From: Hyperoodon ampullatus
Taxonomy: Eukaryota > Chordata > Mammalia > Artiodactyla > Ziphiidae
NCBI GenBank assembly: GCA_949752795.1
Contig: OX457063.1
Span: 73,105,771-73,169,770 of the forward strand
DNA: 64,000 nucleotides
Direction of reading: 5' to 3'
The first letter of the stretch is position 1; every line of letters starts with the position of its first letter. This document shows, in pieces, positions 25,607-36,985 of this stretch. A program made the position numbers and the translations under genes. The notes beneath the pieces are model-generated. The model saw nothing but the letters and a program-made list of their open reading frames with translations, made no database searches and was not told the DNA's origin.

Positions 25607-25745
25607 GGGACTTCCCTGGTGGTCCAGTGGTTAAGAGTCTGCACTCCCGATGCAGGGGGCCCAGGTTCGATCCCTGGTCAGGGAACTAGATCCCACATGC
25701 CACAACTAAGACCCAGTGCAGCCAAATAAGTAAATAAATATATGT
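25607..25745 (+). repeat. CHR-1-like SINE
   Basis: It starts GGGACTTCCCTGGTGGTCC and has the internal promoter block GGTTCGATCCCTGGTC. It ends in TAAATAAATA. It differs from the CHR-2 copies in having GTCCAGTGGTTAAGAGTCTG and no 3' CACAACAGTGAG block. It follows a 12-A run, and the duplication is not clear. Confidence 0.9.
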
Positions 25746-26359
25746 ATTTTAAAAACGAATTTTTGTTTTGCCATATTTTTAAAAGTATAACTACACTATT
25801 AAACCATTTTGCAATATGTCTGTGAGACTTTTTGATTAAATAAATGATGGACATAGCAGAAATGCAAGAAGATTCCCTACCAATATTATGATCTAGTATG
25901 AATAAGAGAGTGAATTAGAATTGCATAATTTCAAGGAGCTGCTCTCTTATAATAATAACCCATTTTCTGTATTTACTATTGAAGGAATAGATCCAGGCAG
26001 ACATTTCATAATAGAACTAGAGGACTACCAAATGCAGAGCTGATATTCTGTAAGCACTTAAAAATATCAAATTATGATGAAAATTCTCCAGTGGATATTT
26101 TTATGTACATTTAGGGGTAGATGTACTTATCTGACATTGAGACTAGTTGCAGTATAGTTTTTAAAGAATAGGATGTGTTTCCCCCAAGGAATTTTAATTA
26201 AATTCAGTATACATAACAAGACAATGAATTTCCAAAGTTTAGTTATAACAAAAACTACATGCATTTCTTTTTCTGCCCTTAATGAATGATGATTTTAACC
26301 AGCCAGGATTCCAAACTCTAAGGCAATGTTTATAGTGAATATAGTAGTAATTGTAAGAG
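25746..26359. other. AT-rich unique sequence, no gene seen
   Basis: No features were recognised. Confidence 0.4.
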
Positions 26360-26600
26360 GCATTATTACATAGTGATTAAGAATTAGACCGCCAGTGTTT
26401 TCCTGGCAGTACCACTTCACAGCTGTGAAATGTTGCAAAAATTATTTAAAATATCTACCTTAATTTTCTCATCTACAAAATAAGGATAGCAATAGTACCC
26501 ACCTCATAGCATTGTTATAAGGATTAAAAATATTAATACATGTAAAATAATTGCACTAGTGTCTGGCACATAGTAAGTGTTTAACAAATATTAAAGCACA
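26360..26600 (+). repeat. MIR SINE relic
   Basis: A well-preserved MIR order: TAGTGATTAAGAATTAGACC, TTTTCTCATCTACAAAATA, CCTCATAGCATTGTTATAAG, then CTGGCACATAGTAAGTG. Confidence 0.85.
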
Positions 26601-27019
26601 TACTCATCTCAAACATTACAAATTATGCCTATTGTGTAGTATGTGAGCCTACAAAAACAACTTTTCCCTCCTTCCAATAAAGTTCTTTGTCCTAGAGTCT
26701 CCATGAGTTAATATGAGACCAAGAAGAGTTGGAAAGGAAAAGTGAAATGAGTGCAAAGATGTGTTTGAGCACTTGCATTCCTATAGGATTGCACTCACAT
26801 CTCAGGATAAGAGCTCAGATAGATGACAAGTTTGGTCATGAAGAGAACAGATTACAGTACTCCCCCTTTTCAATTCACATTTGAGTCATTACTACAGGGT
26901 TTCAGTCAGAGGTTTATGATTCAGCACAAAGAACTGTATTATTTTTAAAGCACCTAGCACCTTTTCATCAATTATGTAAAGGATAATTTAGGTGTTCTCT
27001 AAGAACAGTTGCCATTTCA
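26601..27019. other. Unique sequence, no gene seen
   Basis: No features were recognised. Confidence 0.4.
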
Positions 27020-27220
27020 AATATCTATTTTGTACCAAACACATTTATTTCAGCTATTGCTATTCATCACCACAATCCAAAATGTTTAGTACTATTGTTA
27101 TTCCTTTTTAAAATATGTATAAACATTTTCAGAGAGAATATTTAATGTACCCTAGGTCATACACTTAATAGTGGACCTAGGATTCAAAAGCAGATTTATT
27201 TAAATTTAAAGCCAAGTTTA
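27020..27220 (-). repeat. MIR-like relic, antisense
   Basis: A decayed version of the antisense MIR order, ending in CTAGGTCATACACTTAATAG and GGACCTAGGATTCAAA. Confidence 0.5.
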
Positions 27221-27639
27221 TTTGTACTACATTATGTACCAAAATAGATAAGAAAAAAAGACTTGAAATCTGACCATGCTCCTTAAAAAATTAACTTTTC
27301 TTTGATTTAGCAACCTGTAAGATGTGTGATAAGTGGAAATTTTAACTCTGGATTCTCAACCCTTTGCCCACATCAAGAATCTGAGAATACTGGGTAAAAG
27401 TAGCTACAGATGTCATCTGATTTTTCTAAGGTCTATTTTTTTCATATTAGTTTCTCTGATTTCATTACCTCAGCAGCTCATCAATACTCTTAAACCAAGG
27501 ATCTCTGAATTGTATCACGTTTTCCTAATTGTGCTTTGGAGCTGCACAATTCTGTTGCAGACTACTTTAACCCATCCAGGAGCAAATGTTCCCTCTGCAA
27601 TGTTTTGACCAATGTGAAAAAATCAAAATATTTTACATG
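27221..27639. other. Unique sequence, no gene seen
   Basis: A 91-codon plus-strand frame (27333-27608) has no recognised domain. Confidence 0.35.
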
Positions 27640-28640
27640 TGTGTTATTGGAGTCTCAGAAATAACAGAAAGAAAGGAGAGGCAGAAGCAATAGTTGGAGA
27701 GATAATGCTAAGAATTTTCCCAAACTGACAAAGTATATCAGTCTACAGATTCAAAAAATTCTATAAGCCTAAAGCCTGTCAAACACAAGTGAAAACTCAC
27801 CTAGAGACATAGAGTAAGATAGTTGAAAACCAAATAGAAAGAAAAAATATTAAGAGCAGCCAGAGAAGAAAAGACATATTACCTGCAACAAAATGGACAG
27901 CTGACTCATCAACAGAAATGATGAAAACAAAAGACAATGGAATGACATCATAAAGTGCTGAGCAAAAATAATTGCCAACCTAGAAGTGTATATTTAGCAA
28001 AAAGATGAAATTGCACCAAGAAATGGAGACCAACAAAGAGGGTAAATATGTGGGTAAATATAAATGGATATTGACTGGAAATAACAATTGAAAAAACAAT
28101 GTATAAACAACAATGTACAAAGATAATAATGTGCAAAACAATAATAGTATGTCTGAGAATTTTAAATATATGTAGAGTTAAAGTACATGACAGTAATAAA
28201 ATTGAGAAAATTAAATGGAATTAAAGTGTTCTAAAATTTTAGCATTATTGTGAAAGTGTTAAAATCATTAATTTTTGTAAGACTAAAACTAAAAATTTTC
28301 CATTATTAATTTATATAAGGCTTCAATAAATCTAAAGTATATGTTATAATTTAGGGTAACCACTAAAATAATATTAAAAATTTTAAGTTACAGAGTAGAA
28401 ATAGTATAATAAGCAATTTTATTAATACAAAAAAAGAGTAAGAAAATACAGAAATAGTAGGATAAAACAAGTTCAATAGAAAACAAATAGGTAGACAGTA
28501 AATATAAAACCAGACATATCCTTATGTACTGTGAATGTAAATGGACTAAATATAGCAATTTAAAAGATTGCAGTTGTCAGATGGGATAATATGTAGCAGG
28601 AAAAGAAAATCAGAAACAAGGAAGGGAAAATACTAGAAAA
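27640..28640 (+). repeat. Ancient L1 fragment (end of ORF1 to start of ORF2)
   Basis: AATATTAAGAGCAGCCAGAG, then TTACCTGCAACAAAATGGACA-type sequence, matches the C-terminal end of old L1 ORF1. Near 28530, GTAAATGGACTAAATATAGC and a stretch ending in GTTGTCAGATGGGATAA match the beginning of ORF2. It has many stops. Confidence 0.65.
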
Positions 28641-29276
28641 AGCAAAAATAAACACAAAAACAACAAAGAGAAATCTGCCTCAATAAGGCAGAGAGCTGTG
28701 AGTAGCAGAATTACACCATTGCTTAAGTAGTAACAGGAGTGAGAGGAAAGAATGTCACTGGGAGTGGCAAAACATAATGAGAAAGCAACATTGCTATGAA
28801 GGAAGGAGAAAAAATTAATTAAATGAAGAAAGAAATGAATTAAAACAACATCATAGCCTGTGGAAAGCCCAGTAAGATTTATTAATGCCTTAATAACTGA
28901 CTAGTTTTTAAGCTGATTTTTGTTTCCAAAAATTATTATTGATGTTCATAATAATAACCAGCATTTATTAAAGAAAGAGTGAATTATGTTCAGTGTACCC
29001 TATTTTCAGAGATTAAGACATGTGTGATGCATTTTGGAAATTTTGCCATCCAAATAGTTAAAATAAAGAAACAATGCTGCCAAAAGCGATGCCTTTACAT
29101 TAGCTGGAAATTCAGGGCACTCTTCCTCACTACTGTAATACTAACTCCTTTCTCTGACATTGGAGAATAGAGCATGAACTTCACGGCATGGGAAACTAAG
29201 TTGGGGGCATGAGAAGCATTTAAAATCAGCTGATAAAAGTGTGGGAAAGGTCTTAATGTATATAACAAAATTTATC
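28641..29276. other. AT-rich unique sequence, no gene seen
   Basis: No features were recognised. Confidence 0.4.
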
Positions 29277-30190
29277 TAGATTAGTGCTTCTCAAAATTTG
29301 AAAGACATACTAATTACCTGAGCTTTTTGTTAAAATGCAGATTCTTTTTTTAAATTTTATTGAAATATAGTTGCTTTACAATGTTGTGTTAGTTTTTGGT
29401 GCACAGCAAAGTGATTCAGTTATACATATAGATAATAGTTTGCATTTGTTAGTCCCAAACTCCCAATTCACCCCTACCTTCCCACCCCCCACTGGCAACC
29501 ACAAGTCTGTTCTCTAAGTCTGTGAGTCTCTTTCTGATTCATAGATAAGTTCATTTGTGTCATATTTTAGATTCTACATATGTGTGATATCATATGGTAT
29601 TTGTCTTTCTCTTTCTGACTTACGTCACTTAGTGTGGTAATCTCTAGGTCCATACATGTTGCTGCAAATGACATTATTTCATTCTTTTTCATGGCTGAGT
29701 AATATTCCATTGTATATATATACCATATCTTCTTTATCCATTCCTCTGTTGATGGACATTTACATTGCTTCTATGTCCTGGCTATTGTAAATAGTGCTGT
29801 AATGAACATTGGGGTTCATGTATCTTTTCAAAGTATTGCTTTCTCCAGATATATGCCCAGGAGTGGGATTGCTGGATCATATGGCAGCTCTATTTTTAGT
29901 TTTTTAAGGAACCTCCATACTGTTTTCCATGGTGGCTGCACCCATTTACATTTCTACCAACAGTGCAAGAGGGTTCCTTTTTCTCCACACCCTTTCCAGC
30001 ATTTGTTATTTGTAGACTTTTTAATGATGGTCATTCTGATTATTGTGAGGTGGTACCTCATTGTAGTTTTGATTGAAAATGCAGATTCTAATTCAGTAGG
30101 TCTGTGTTAGAACCTGAGATTCTGCATTTGTTACAAGTTGCCAAGTGATGGGGATGTTCTGGTCCATGGACAATGCTTGAAGTAGCCAGG
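29277..30190 (+). repeat. MER5A-like relic split by an L1
   Basis: The left part is 29277-29345 (GTGCTTCTCAAAATTTG, CCTGAGCTTTTTGTTAAAA). The right part is 30076-30190 (TAATTCAGTAGGTCTGTG, CCAAGTGATGGGGATGTTC). Together they give a continuous MER5A-like order once the inserted L1 is removed. Confidence 0.75.
29346..30075 (-). mobile_element. 5'-truncated L1 3' end, antisense
   Basis: The reverse complement runs from the ORF2 C-terminus through the 3' UTR to the tail, which appears as the T run at 29346-29352. A perfect 14-bp target-site duplication, AAAATGCAGATTCT, lies at 29332-29345 and 30076-30089. The plus-strand 102-codon ORF at 29802-30110 is antisense to L1 ORF2. Confidence 0.9.
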
Positions 30191-31584
30191 ACCTAAAGAA
30201 CATAAAACAAAAAGTTTTGAGGATGGTAATCAAAGGTGAATAATAAAAATAGTTCATTTATTTTATGACCATTGCCCCATGGCTCTAAACTCTGTTCAGT
30301 CACAAGGTATTCAATAGACACCAAAAGGGAAAAAAAACACCAAAAAGAGAAAGCCACTCAGTAGATTTTAGGAAACTTATAAAAATGTAACAAACAGTAC
30401 CTAATTACTTCCACCAAAGTAAAGTTTAAAAGGGTTTGCAATTATTTATTTATTTCCACAAGTCGCAAAAGTGATTGCAGCCTATAAATACATATCTTCT
30501 CATTGGGTCTCAGGACTATGAAATTCAACTTGGGGAAACTAAGCTTCCTTAGAAAAACACACACAGGGGAGCTGCAGTCATTTTTGATTATGACTTCTAA
30601 AATATACTTCCCATCAGATTTCATATAAAATTAAAATCCAGGGTTATATAAAACTGCCAATCAAAACACTGGCAAATGAGAAATGCACACAGTAAACATT
30701 TGGGAAAATAACGTAGCAGTTTTCTCCTTTTATTAAATTTTGACTGAACAAATGGTAAGTGCTTTGGTGTCAGGGAAGCTGCAAGAATGAAAGGCAATGA
30801 GGTTGGAAGCAATGTGTTTTGAAGATTAAGATAACTATATTCAATTAGCTTACCCACATATTCTGCTCACCCTATAAAACCCCTGTTCTCTGAAAGTACT
30901 TAATCAGTAGTCTTGAATCTGAGAATTTCTGGTAATTCTTCATGTTGTGTGTAACTTTGGAGATCTGCAGACTGTATGAAGAAATTAAGAATACCAAAAG
31001 TTAAATTAGTTTTTCTAAATATTTATTATAGCAACAGAAGTAAAGCACGTATACTTCGATGTCTTAAAAAGAATGTGATTCTCATTGAAAACCCTATTTA
31101 TCTGGGCTTTAAGCAGGTATTGTTTAAAACCAACAATCGCCTTTCCATTTAATCCCATGGCTAGAGTAATGAGAGAAAAACTACATGGAAAATATCAAAG
31201 TAAGAAATATGAGAATTTAGAAGAAAGACACCTGAATTTGCTTCATCAGAAGTGGGGAAATCTGATTAGATGAAAAATAGTAGCAGAGTCTTCAAATAAT
31301 TTTCTGGAGTCCTTTACATAGAGGCAAAGATGAAATAAGAAATAGTTTAGCACAATGGGGGAAAGAAAGGTTGATTAAAATCCTGAAGGAGTTCTTAAAA
31401 AATAAAGCTTACATTATAAAAGAAGGAAAAGAGAAAAGTTGTTCTAGTTCAGTAATGAGAGAACCAGATGGAAAAAGTACTTTTTAATTAAAAATTTTGA
31501 ATATGAAATATTTGTAATAAGATGATTTTAAAGTGTATTTTTACATTGTTTCTGCACACTTTGGTTGACTAAAATAAGAATCAA
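30191..31584. other. Unique sequence, no gene seen
   Basis: No gene was recognised. A 36-bp minus-strand segment at 30855-30890 between an AG and a GTAAGC was considered as a micro-exon and rejected. Confidence 0.35.
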
Positions 31585-32255
31585 AATATCACCATTATCA
31601 TCCTCCACAATTACTTGTTGAATATAACCGACCATTTTCCTAGATCCTGAGAATGAAAAATGTGTAAAGTATGGTCAAGCACTCTAAATAAGTACAATCT
31701 AGTGGGACTGAGAGTATATCATCTGATTTATTCATGAATTTTTCTCTTTATTGAATTTATATCAGTTCAGTGAGCATTAATTTGGCACAAAAGGCCATTG
31801 GGGAGAAAAGGATGACTGAAATAGACCTTTTGGCTTCAAGGAGCTTATATTTCAATAGGGGAAATAAGTCATGTGCATAAGTAGGTACAACGTACAAGAC
31901 ATCAGATGATGAGTTACACCTTTACTAGGTTCAGAGTCAAGTATAGATATTGACACAGTGTAGGCCCCTAAAAATTTGTTGAAAGACTATTGAAACCGTT
32001 CTCAAAGAGACAGAGAGATGATATGTCGTTTGAAGCCAGAGCTAGAATTATTACTTCTGGCTGGTAAGAACAAGGAATGCTTTCTGGAAGAAATGACTTG
32101 AGAGTTGAGTAGGAAAAAGTTAATAGGATTTGAACAGAGTAACACAGGGAAGGACCATTTGGAAAGGTGAAGAGCAAGGACACTGAGACAGGAAAATAAG
32201 AAGGACATGTGAGAAATAAAGAGGGTCATGATTAGGCTTGAATATAAAAATGAAT
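31585..32255 (+). repeat. Old LINE-derived repeat (L2-like)
   Basis: TTTTGGCTTCAAGGAGCTTA and AATAGGGGAAATAAGTCA, then ACACTGAGACAGGAAAATAA, keep the order of the same old consensus as 38335-38640. A CHR-2 SINE interrupts or ends it. Confidence 0.45.
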
Positions 32256-32261
32256 ATAAGG

Positions 32262-32455
32262 GGGCTTCCCTGGTGGCACAGTGTTGAGAGTCCGCCTGCC
32301 GATGCAGGGGACACGGGTTCGTGACCCGGTCCGGGAAGATCCCACATGCCGCGGAGCGGCTGGGCCCGTGAGCCATGGCCGCTGAGCCTGCACGTCTGGA
32401 GCCTGTGCTCCGCAACGGGAGAGGCCACAACAGTGAGAGGCCCGTGTACCGCAAA
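32262..32455 (+). repeat. CHR-2-type cetacean SINE
   Basis: A full-length element beginning GGGGGCTTCCCTGGTGGCAC and ending GTACCGCAAAAAA. The target-site duplication is short or obscured, with a candidate ATATAAG on both sides. ORFs on both strands are shadows. Confidence 0.93.
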
Positions 32456-32516
32456 AAATATCTATATCTATATCTATATTTATATCTATATCTATATATC
32501 TATATATATATATATA
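32456..32516. repeat. (TATCTA)n/(TA)n microsatellite grown from the SINE tail
   Basis: TATCTA-type units merge into a (TA)n run, directly abutting the SINE A tail. Confidence 0.9.
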
Positions 32517-33668
32517 AGATTTCAATGCAGGTGGCTTGTGAGTTCATACATAGAAAATATGTAAACAAACGTACTCCCCAACACACACCCCTCTAAACAT
32601 AGAACAACGATAGATAAAATATTTCAAAAAAGAAATAATCAGATGCAAGAACAAGGTGAACACCTCTGTGACCAGAAACAGACAGAAATGTAATCAGTAA
32701 GTGAGGACTTGGTGTGTAGAAAGGAGACTCTACGAATTCAACTCTTGTGATCTACTGTGGACCATCCCATATGAGGTAGTAGATTAGAGCAAGTATCACT
32801 GCTTGGTAGCTGAGAAAACAGCTTCCCAGGCCTGTGACTGATCCTGCCAGTCAGGACATTCCCTAGGACTAGAGTTCTGAGGCTCATGTTAGGCTGAGTT
32901 CTGAACTGGAGGCTGTCAATAAGACGTCATAGCACCCAAGGCTGAGCAAGCCTTGTGGTACAGTTTGTCCTTACTTCAGAAAAACAGAAGTTCCTCAATC
33001 ATTGGAACAGATTCGGGAGCAATGATATAGTTCCTAGTTAGCATATCCTAGACCTCAGAACAGCAGCCCAGATACCAGCCTTGTTGAATAATTATAATAT
33101 CTACCATAGATAGTAATCGTAAGTCAAATTCTACAGTCTTCATAAAGGCTGAAATGTCCTGTTGGTCAAAACAGCTAGTACTGAGGATATAGAGAGTGTA
33201 TATAAATAGAAGGGAGGTTTTTAGGAAGTATTGCTTGGACAATGGTCTGAAACTGGTAGAGGGTAGGTAGCAAAGCACATGCACACTCCTCTTTATGGTC
33301 TCCTAACTAGGGGAACAGGAAATAGTAGCTTCTTTTAGAGAAGCTTTTAAGAGAATTTATATTGATATATATAAGGAACAGCTATTGCATATATCCATGT
33401 GCATATTAGTGTATGGAAAATGGACCTTGGAGATTTCAAAACTGGAAAAACTAAGCCATTCAGAAAGTTACCAGCAGTCTTCACCTTTGAATAAGAATTC
33501 TCTTTTATCTGGGAAAGTCAAGTTGGTAGTCCCTTTAAATATGCAGTTGTGGGACAGGTGCATATTCTCAGAGCTGAGAACCTTAGATCCTGCCACATGG
33601 AAGCTATAGGGAGCTGACTCAGTTAAGTGTTCTGAGATCAAATTTGGGATATGGGTTATGAGCAGTCA
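32517..33668. other. Unique sequence, no gene seen
   Basis: No features were recognised. Confidence 0.4.
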
Positions 33669-33793
33669 TTTCCCTCCCTCCCTGCCTTCCTTCCCTCCCT
33701 CCCTCCCTTCCTTCCCTCCCTCCCTCCCTTCCTTCCCTCCTCTCTCCTTTCTCTCCTTCTCTTTCTTCCTTTCTTTCTCTGTTTCTCTTTTCC
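33669..33793 (+). repeat. (CCCT/CCTT)n pyrimidine tract
   Basis: About 125 bp is nearly all C/T on the plus strand, with repeated TTCCTTCCCTCCCTCCC units. The 95-codon charged ORF on the minus strand and the PSLPSF-type ORFs on the plus strand are low-complexity artefacts. Confidence 0.9.
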
Positions 33794-34624
33794 ACAATCC
33801 CCCCCTCTTTCCTTTTCCTTTTCTACCTCCGTCTTTTTAAAATCTTTTATCATGAACCATCTCACACACACACAAACAGAAGAATAGCATAATGAAGTCC
33901 CACTGCACCTGTCACTCAGCTTTACCATTTTCCTCATGGCCACTATTGTTTAATCTATGCCCTACCCATGCCCTCTGCCCCAAAATTAGTATAGGAGAAA
34001 TCCCAGAGATAATGTTATTGCATCTTAAGTAGTTCACTAGAATTACCATTTCTAATAGTTGTGCTTTCCCTATGTGTTCCTCAAGCTTTTAGTAAAATCA
34101 TGTCAAAGGTAAGATTCCAGTGGCTATTGTGTTAAGAAAAATTATGAAGCACCTGTCCATGTTCAGAAATAGTAGCTAGGGGGAGTTGTATCATTTTTAA
34201 GATGGAAATGGGATTTTTAAGACAATTACATGGAACAGAAATTTGTGTGTAATAGAGAATCTCAGCAAGGCAAGCAGTGTGAAGGCATGAGGGGAAAGCC
34301 AGAATCTTGGCCCATGAGAGATAGCCTTCTTGGACAATACTTTTCAAACTGTAAGCTTCTGTGCATTCATGGAGAGTGAAATCAGTAGAATAGACTAGGT
34401 TAAAATGGACTAGACTAGATTAGAATAGAAAATATCAATGTACATAGTATTAAAGCTAAGTATTGTTTTTGTAAGCTTTCACATGGGTTTACTGGGTCAT
34501 GTTATACAGTGTATTTGTGACTGGTAATTATGGCTACAGATGTTTGAAAAGCAGTGCTCTAGGAACTCTTAGGAATAGCTCAGGGACACTTTGAGGGGAA
34601 TTGGAGTTTAAGGCCTATGGAGAC
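33794..34624. other. Unique sequence, no gene seen
   Basis: No features were recognised. Confidence 0.4.
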
Positions 34625-34750
34625 CTGTATAGCTGGCTCCCTGAGTATAAAGACTTTGTCTATTTTGGTTACTAATATATGCCCAGCCTCTTGCAAAGTG
34701 TCCAATGTATAATGGATTCTCAAGAAGTATTTGCTTGATAAATGAATAGA
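34625..34750 (+). repeat. L2 3'-end-like relic
   Basis: AAAGACTTTGTCTATTTTGG, ATGCCCAGCCTCTTGCAAAG, and a segment ending in TATTTGCTTGATAAATGAAT follow the L2 terminal consensus order. Confidence 0.65.
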
Positions 34751-35250
34751 ACAAATAAATGTACTTCTGGTTAGCAGGTGGCCTTCCTTCATGTGGTGAT
34801 TCACGCTCCTTCATCTTGTGACTCCACTATTCCCCAGAGCCTCATCATCTGTATCTAGCTGATGGTAGGGAAGGAGCCTGAGAAGGCATACCTGCTGTTA
34901 AAGCCAAGGTCAGATCTAGTCTTGTGACCACATCAAAGTGTAAGGGAGCCTGGAAAACATGTACAGTAGAGCTGTGGGCTCAGAAAAAGAAGGGACTAGA
35001 TTTGGTGGGCAATAGCATGGTTATATAAAGTAATACATAATAAGGATCAAATACATAGTACAGTGGACATTTTCTGTTCTGGTGAAATTGGGAGTGGTAT
35101 TTGAGAGGTTAATTGAAAAAATGAGTTAAAGAGATAGATTTCTTTAAAAGATACAGAAAAAAATTAAACACTGATTTTAACTTAAAAATGTAAATGTAAG
35201 TTTGTTTGCCCATCTTCAATGCAGTGTTCAGACTCTTAGTATAGATCTTT
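34751..35250. other. Unique sequence, no gene seen
   Basis: No features were recognised. Confidence 0.4.
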
Positions 35251-35727
35251 TTTTTTTTACATCTTTATTGGAGTATAATTGTTTTACAATGGTGTGTTAG
35301 TTTCTGCTTTATAACAAAGTGAATCAGTTATGCATATACATATGTTCCCATATCTCCTCTTTCTTGCATCTCCCTGTCTCCCACCCTCCCTATCCCACCC
35401 CTCTAGGTGGTCACAAAGCACTGAGCTGATCTCCCTGTGCTATGTGGCTGCTTCCCACTAGCTATCTACCTTACGTTTGGTAGTATATATATGTCCATGC
35501 CTCTCTCTCGCTTTGTCACAGCTTACCCTTCCCCCTCCCCATATCCTCAAGTCCATTCTCTAGTAGGTCTGTGTCTTTATTACTGTCTTGCCCCTAGGTT
35601 CTTCATGATATTTTTTTTTCTTAAATTCCATATATATGTGTTAGCATACGGTATTTGTCTTTCTCTTTCTGACTCACTTCACTCTGTATGACAGCCTCTA
35701 GGTCTATCCACCTCATTACAAGTAGCT
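35251..35727 (-). mobile_element. 5'-truncated L1 3' UTR, antisense
   Basis: It begins with a T run and ACATCTTTATTGGAGTATAA, the complement of the L1 tail signal. It continues through the antisense 3' UTR to TCTAGGTCTATCCACCTC. The 84-codon ORF at 35437-35691 is its shadow. A target-site duplication is not clear. Confidence 0.9.
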
Positions 35728-36224
35728 CAATAGACCTTTGATTGGAGATTTTCATTGTCCTTTACAAAAGTCACACCCATAAGGATAACAATTTTCAGGG
35801 GTTTTTTTGTTTTGTTTTTTTAATTGGAGTGAGAACTTGTAAGTCAGCCTGCATCCAAAATCCTTTTCAAGCTATTTTTTTCATTGATGTACAAACTAAC
35901 ATAGTATTTTTGTAAACAACTGAGTAATTCTTTCCAATATCTTCAGAATGTTTTAATAGAACTAGCTCTCTATCTTTCTGTGCTCATATTTCATTAGTTT
36001 ACCATATGAAACTATATCTTTATAACACTATGCATTGAAAATAAACACGTTTGAGAATGAACATAACATTCTTTATGGGCATTAAACTCAACTCTTGGGT
36101 TCATCCCAGCTGGTAACCTATTAGCATAAGTGTTCACCATGTTGTGAGCAAATGTCACTGCTTCTCACAGAAGGAATGGAGAACGATGGATAATCAGGTG
36201 AGTTGACTATTATTTTTATTTAGC
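35728..36224. other. Unique sequence, no gene seen
   Basis: No features were recognised. Confidence 0.4.
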
Positions 36225-36415
36225 CCTTAGTCTCCAGGCTATGGATCATATATGCAATAATTCTTACAGTACCTCAAAAATCCTGGAGAAAGGTATATTA
36301 GTAGCCCCATTTTACAGAGGGGAAAACAGGTTTGAAATATTGACTATCTGGTTATGGTCACAGAGCTAGAAGCAAGGTGAGACACTCCTGATTCCAAAAC
36401 CTGTGCTCTTAATAG
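36225..36415 (-). repeat. MIR relic, antisense
   Basis: AGCCCCATTTTACAGAGGGG, then GGTCACAGAGCTAGAAGC, then ATTCCAAAACCTGTGCTCTT is the antisense MIR order. Confidence 0.8.
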
Positions 36416-36611
36416 CCCAGATACACATTTTAGTCATAATTGTTAATTTGACTCTGACTACTTGTAAATTGGTTCAATTCTCTAAAATATTTACACTACC
36501 TAAATATAATAGGGGGCTCTATAGGTTGAAAAAAATCACTTGGTTAGGTCAATTACTTACCTTTGATAGGCTTTGATTATCCCTTTGATAAGCTCTCATT
36601 TACAGCATATA

Positions 36612-36780
36612 AAAATATATATTCCATATATATGTGTTAGCATACGGTATTTGTTTTTCTCTTTCTGACTTACTTCACTCTGTCTGACAAACTCCAGGAA
36701 AAAAAAAAAAGTTTATAAAGCAGAAACTAACACACCATTGTAAAGCAATTATACTCTAATAAAGATGTTAAAAAATATAT
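36612..36780 (+). mobile_element. Short L1 3' end with 5' inversion (twin-priming type)
   Basis: The left 36615-36695 block is antisense L1 3' UTR (ATATATGTGTTAGCATACGG, CTTACTTCACTCTGTCTGAC). After an A-rich junction, the block 36712-36770 is the forward L1 3' terminus (AGAAACTAACACACCATTG, ATACTCTAATAAAGATG). This is the classic head-inverted structure. Confidence 0.85.
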
Positions 36781-36849
36781 ATATATATAAAACATTTGTA
36801 TGTCAAAAAATTGTTCTGATGACCCTTAAAATTTCAGCACATTATATAA

Positions 36850-36985
36850 CCTTTATACTGTGTTCTATAATCTAGGAGATAAGGACTGTCTGTTTTACTT
36901 GACAGCTCTACATTCTTATGCTTAGCACAGCATTTGGCTAAAAAAAATTGATTGAAGAATAAATGAATCAGTGAAAGAATAAATG
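36850..36985 (+). repeat. L2 3'-end-like relic
   Basis: GATAAGGACTGTCTGTTTTA, CATTCTTATGCTTAGCACAG and TTGATTGAAGAATAAATGAA keep the L2 terminal order. Confidence 0.65.

Noticed and set aside
30855..30890. 36-bp minus-strand micro-exon candidate in phase with the 70-bp exon
   Set aside because: The donor TGG/GTAAGC is good, but the acceptor has almost no pyrimidine tract. It would need a 16.6-kb intron, and the match in phase has a one-in-three chance.
33656..33943. 95-codon charged ORF and PSLPSF ORFs
   Set aside because: They are low-complexity products of the pyrimidine tract.
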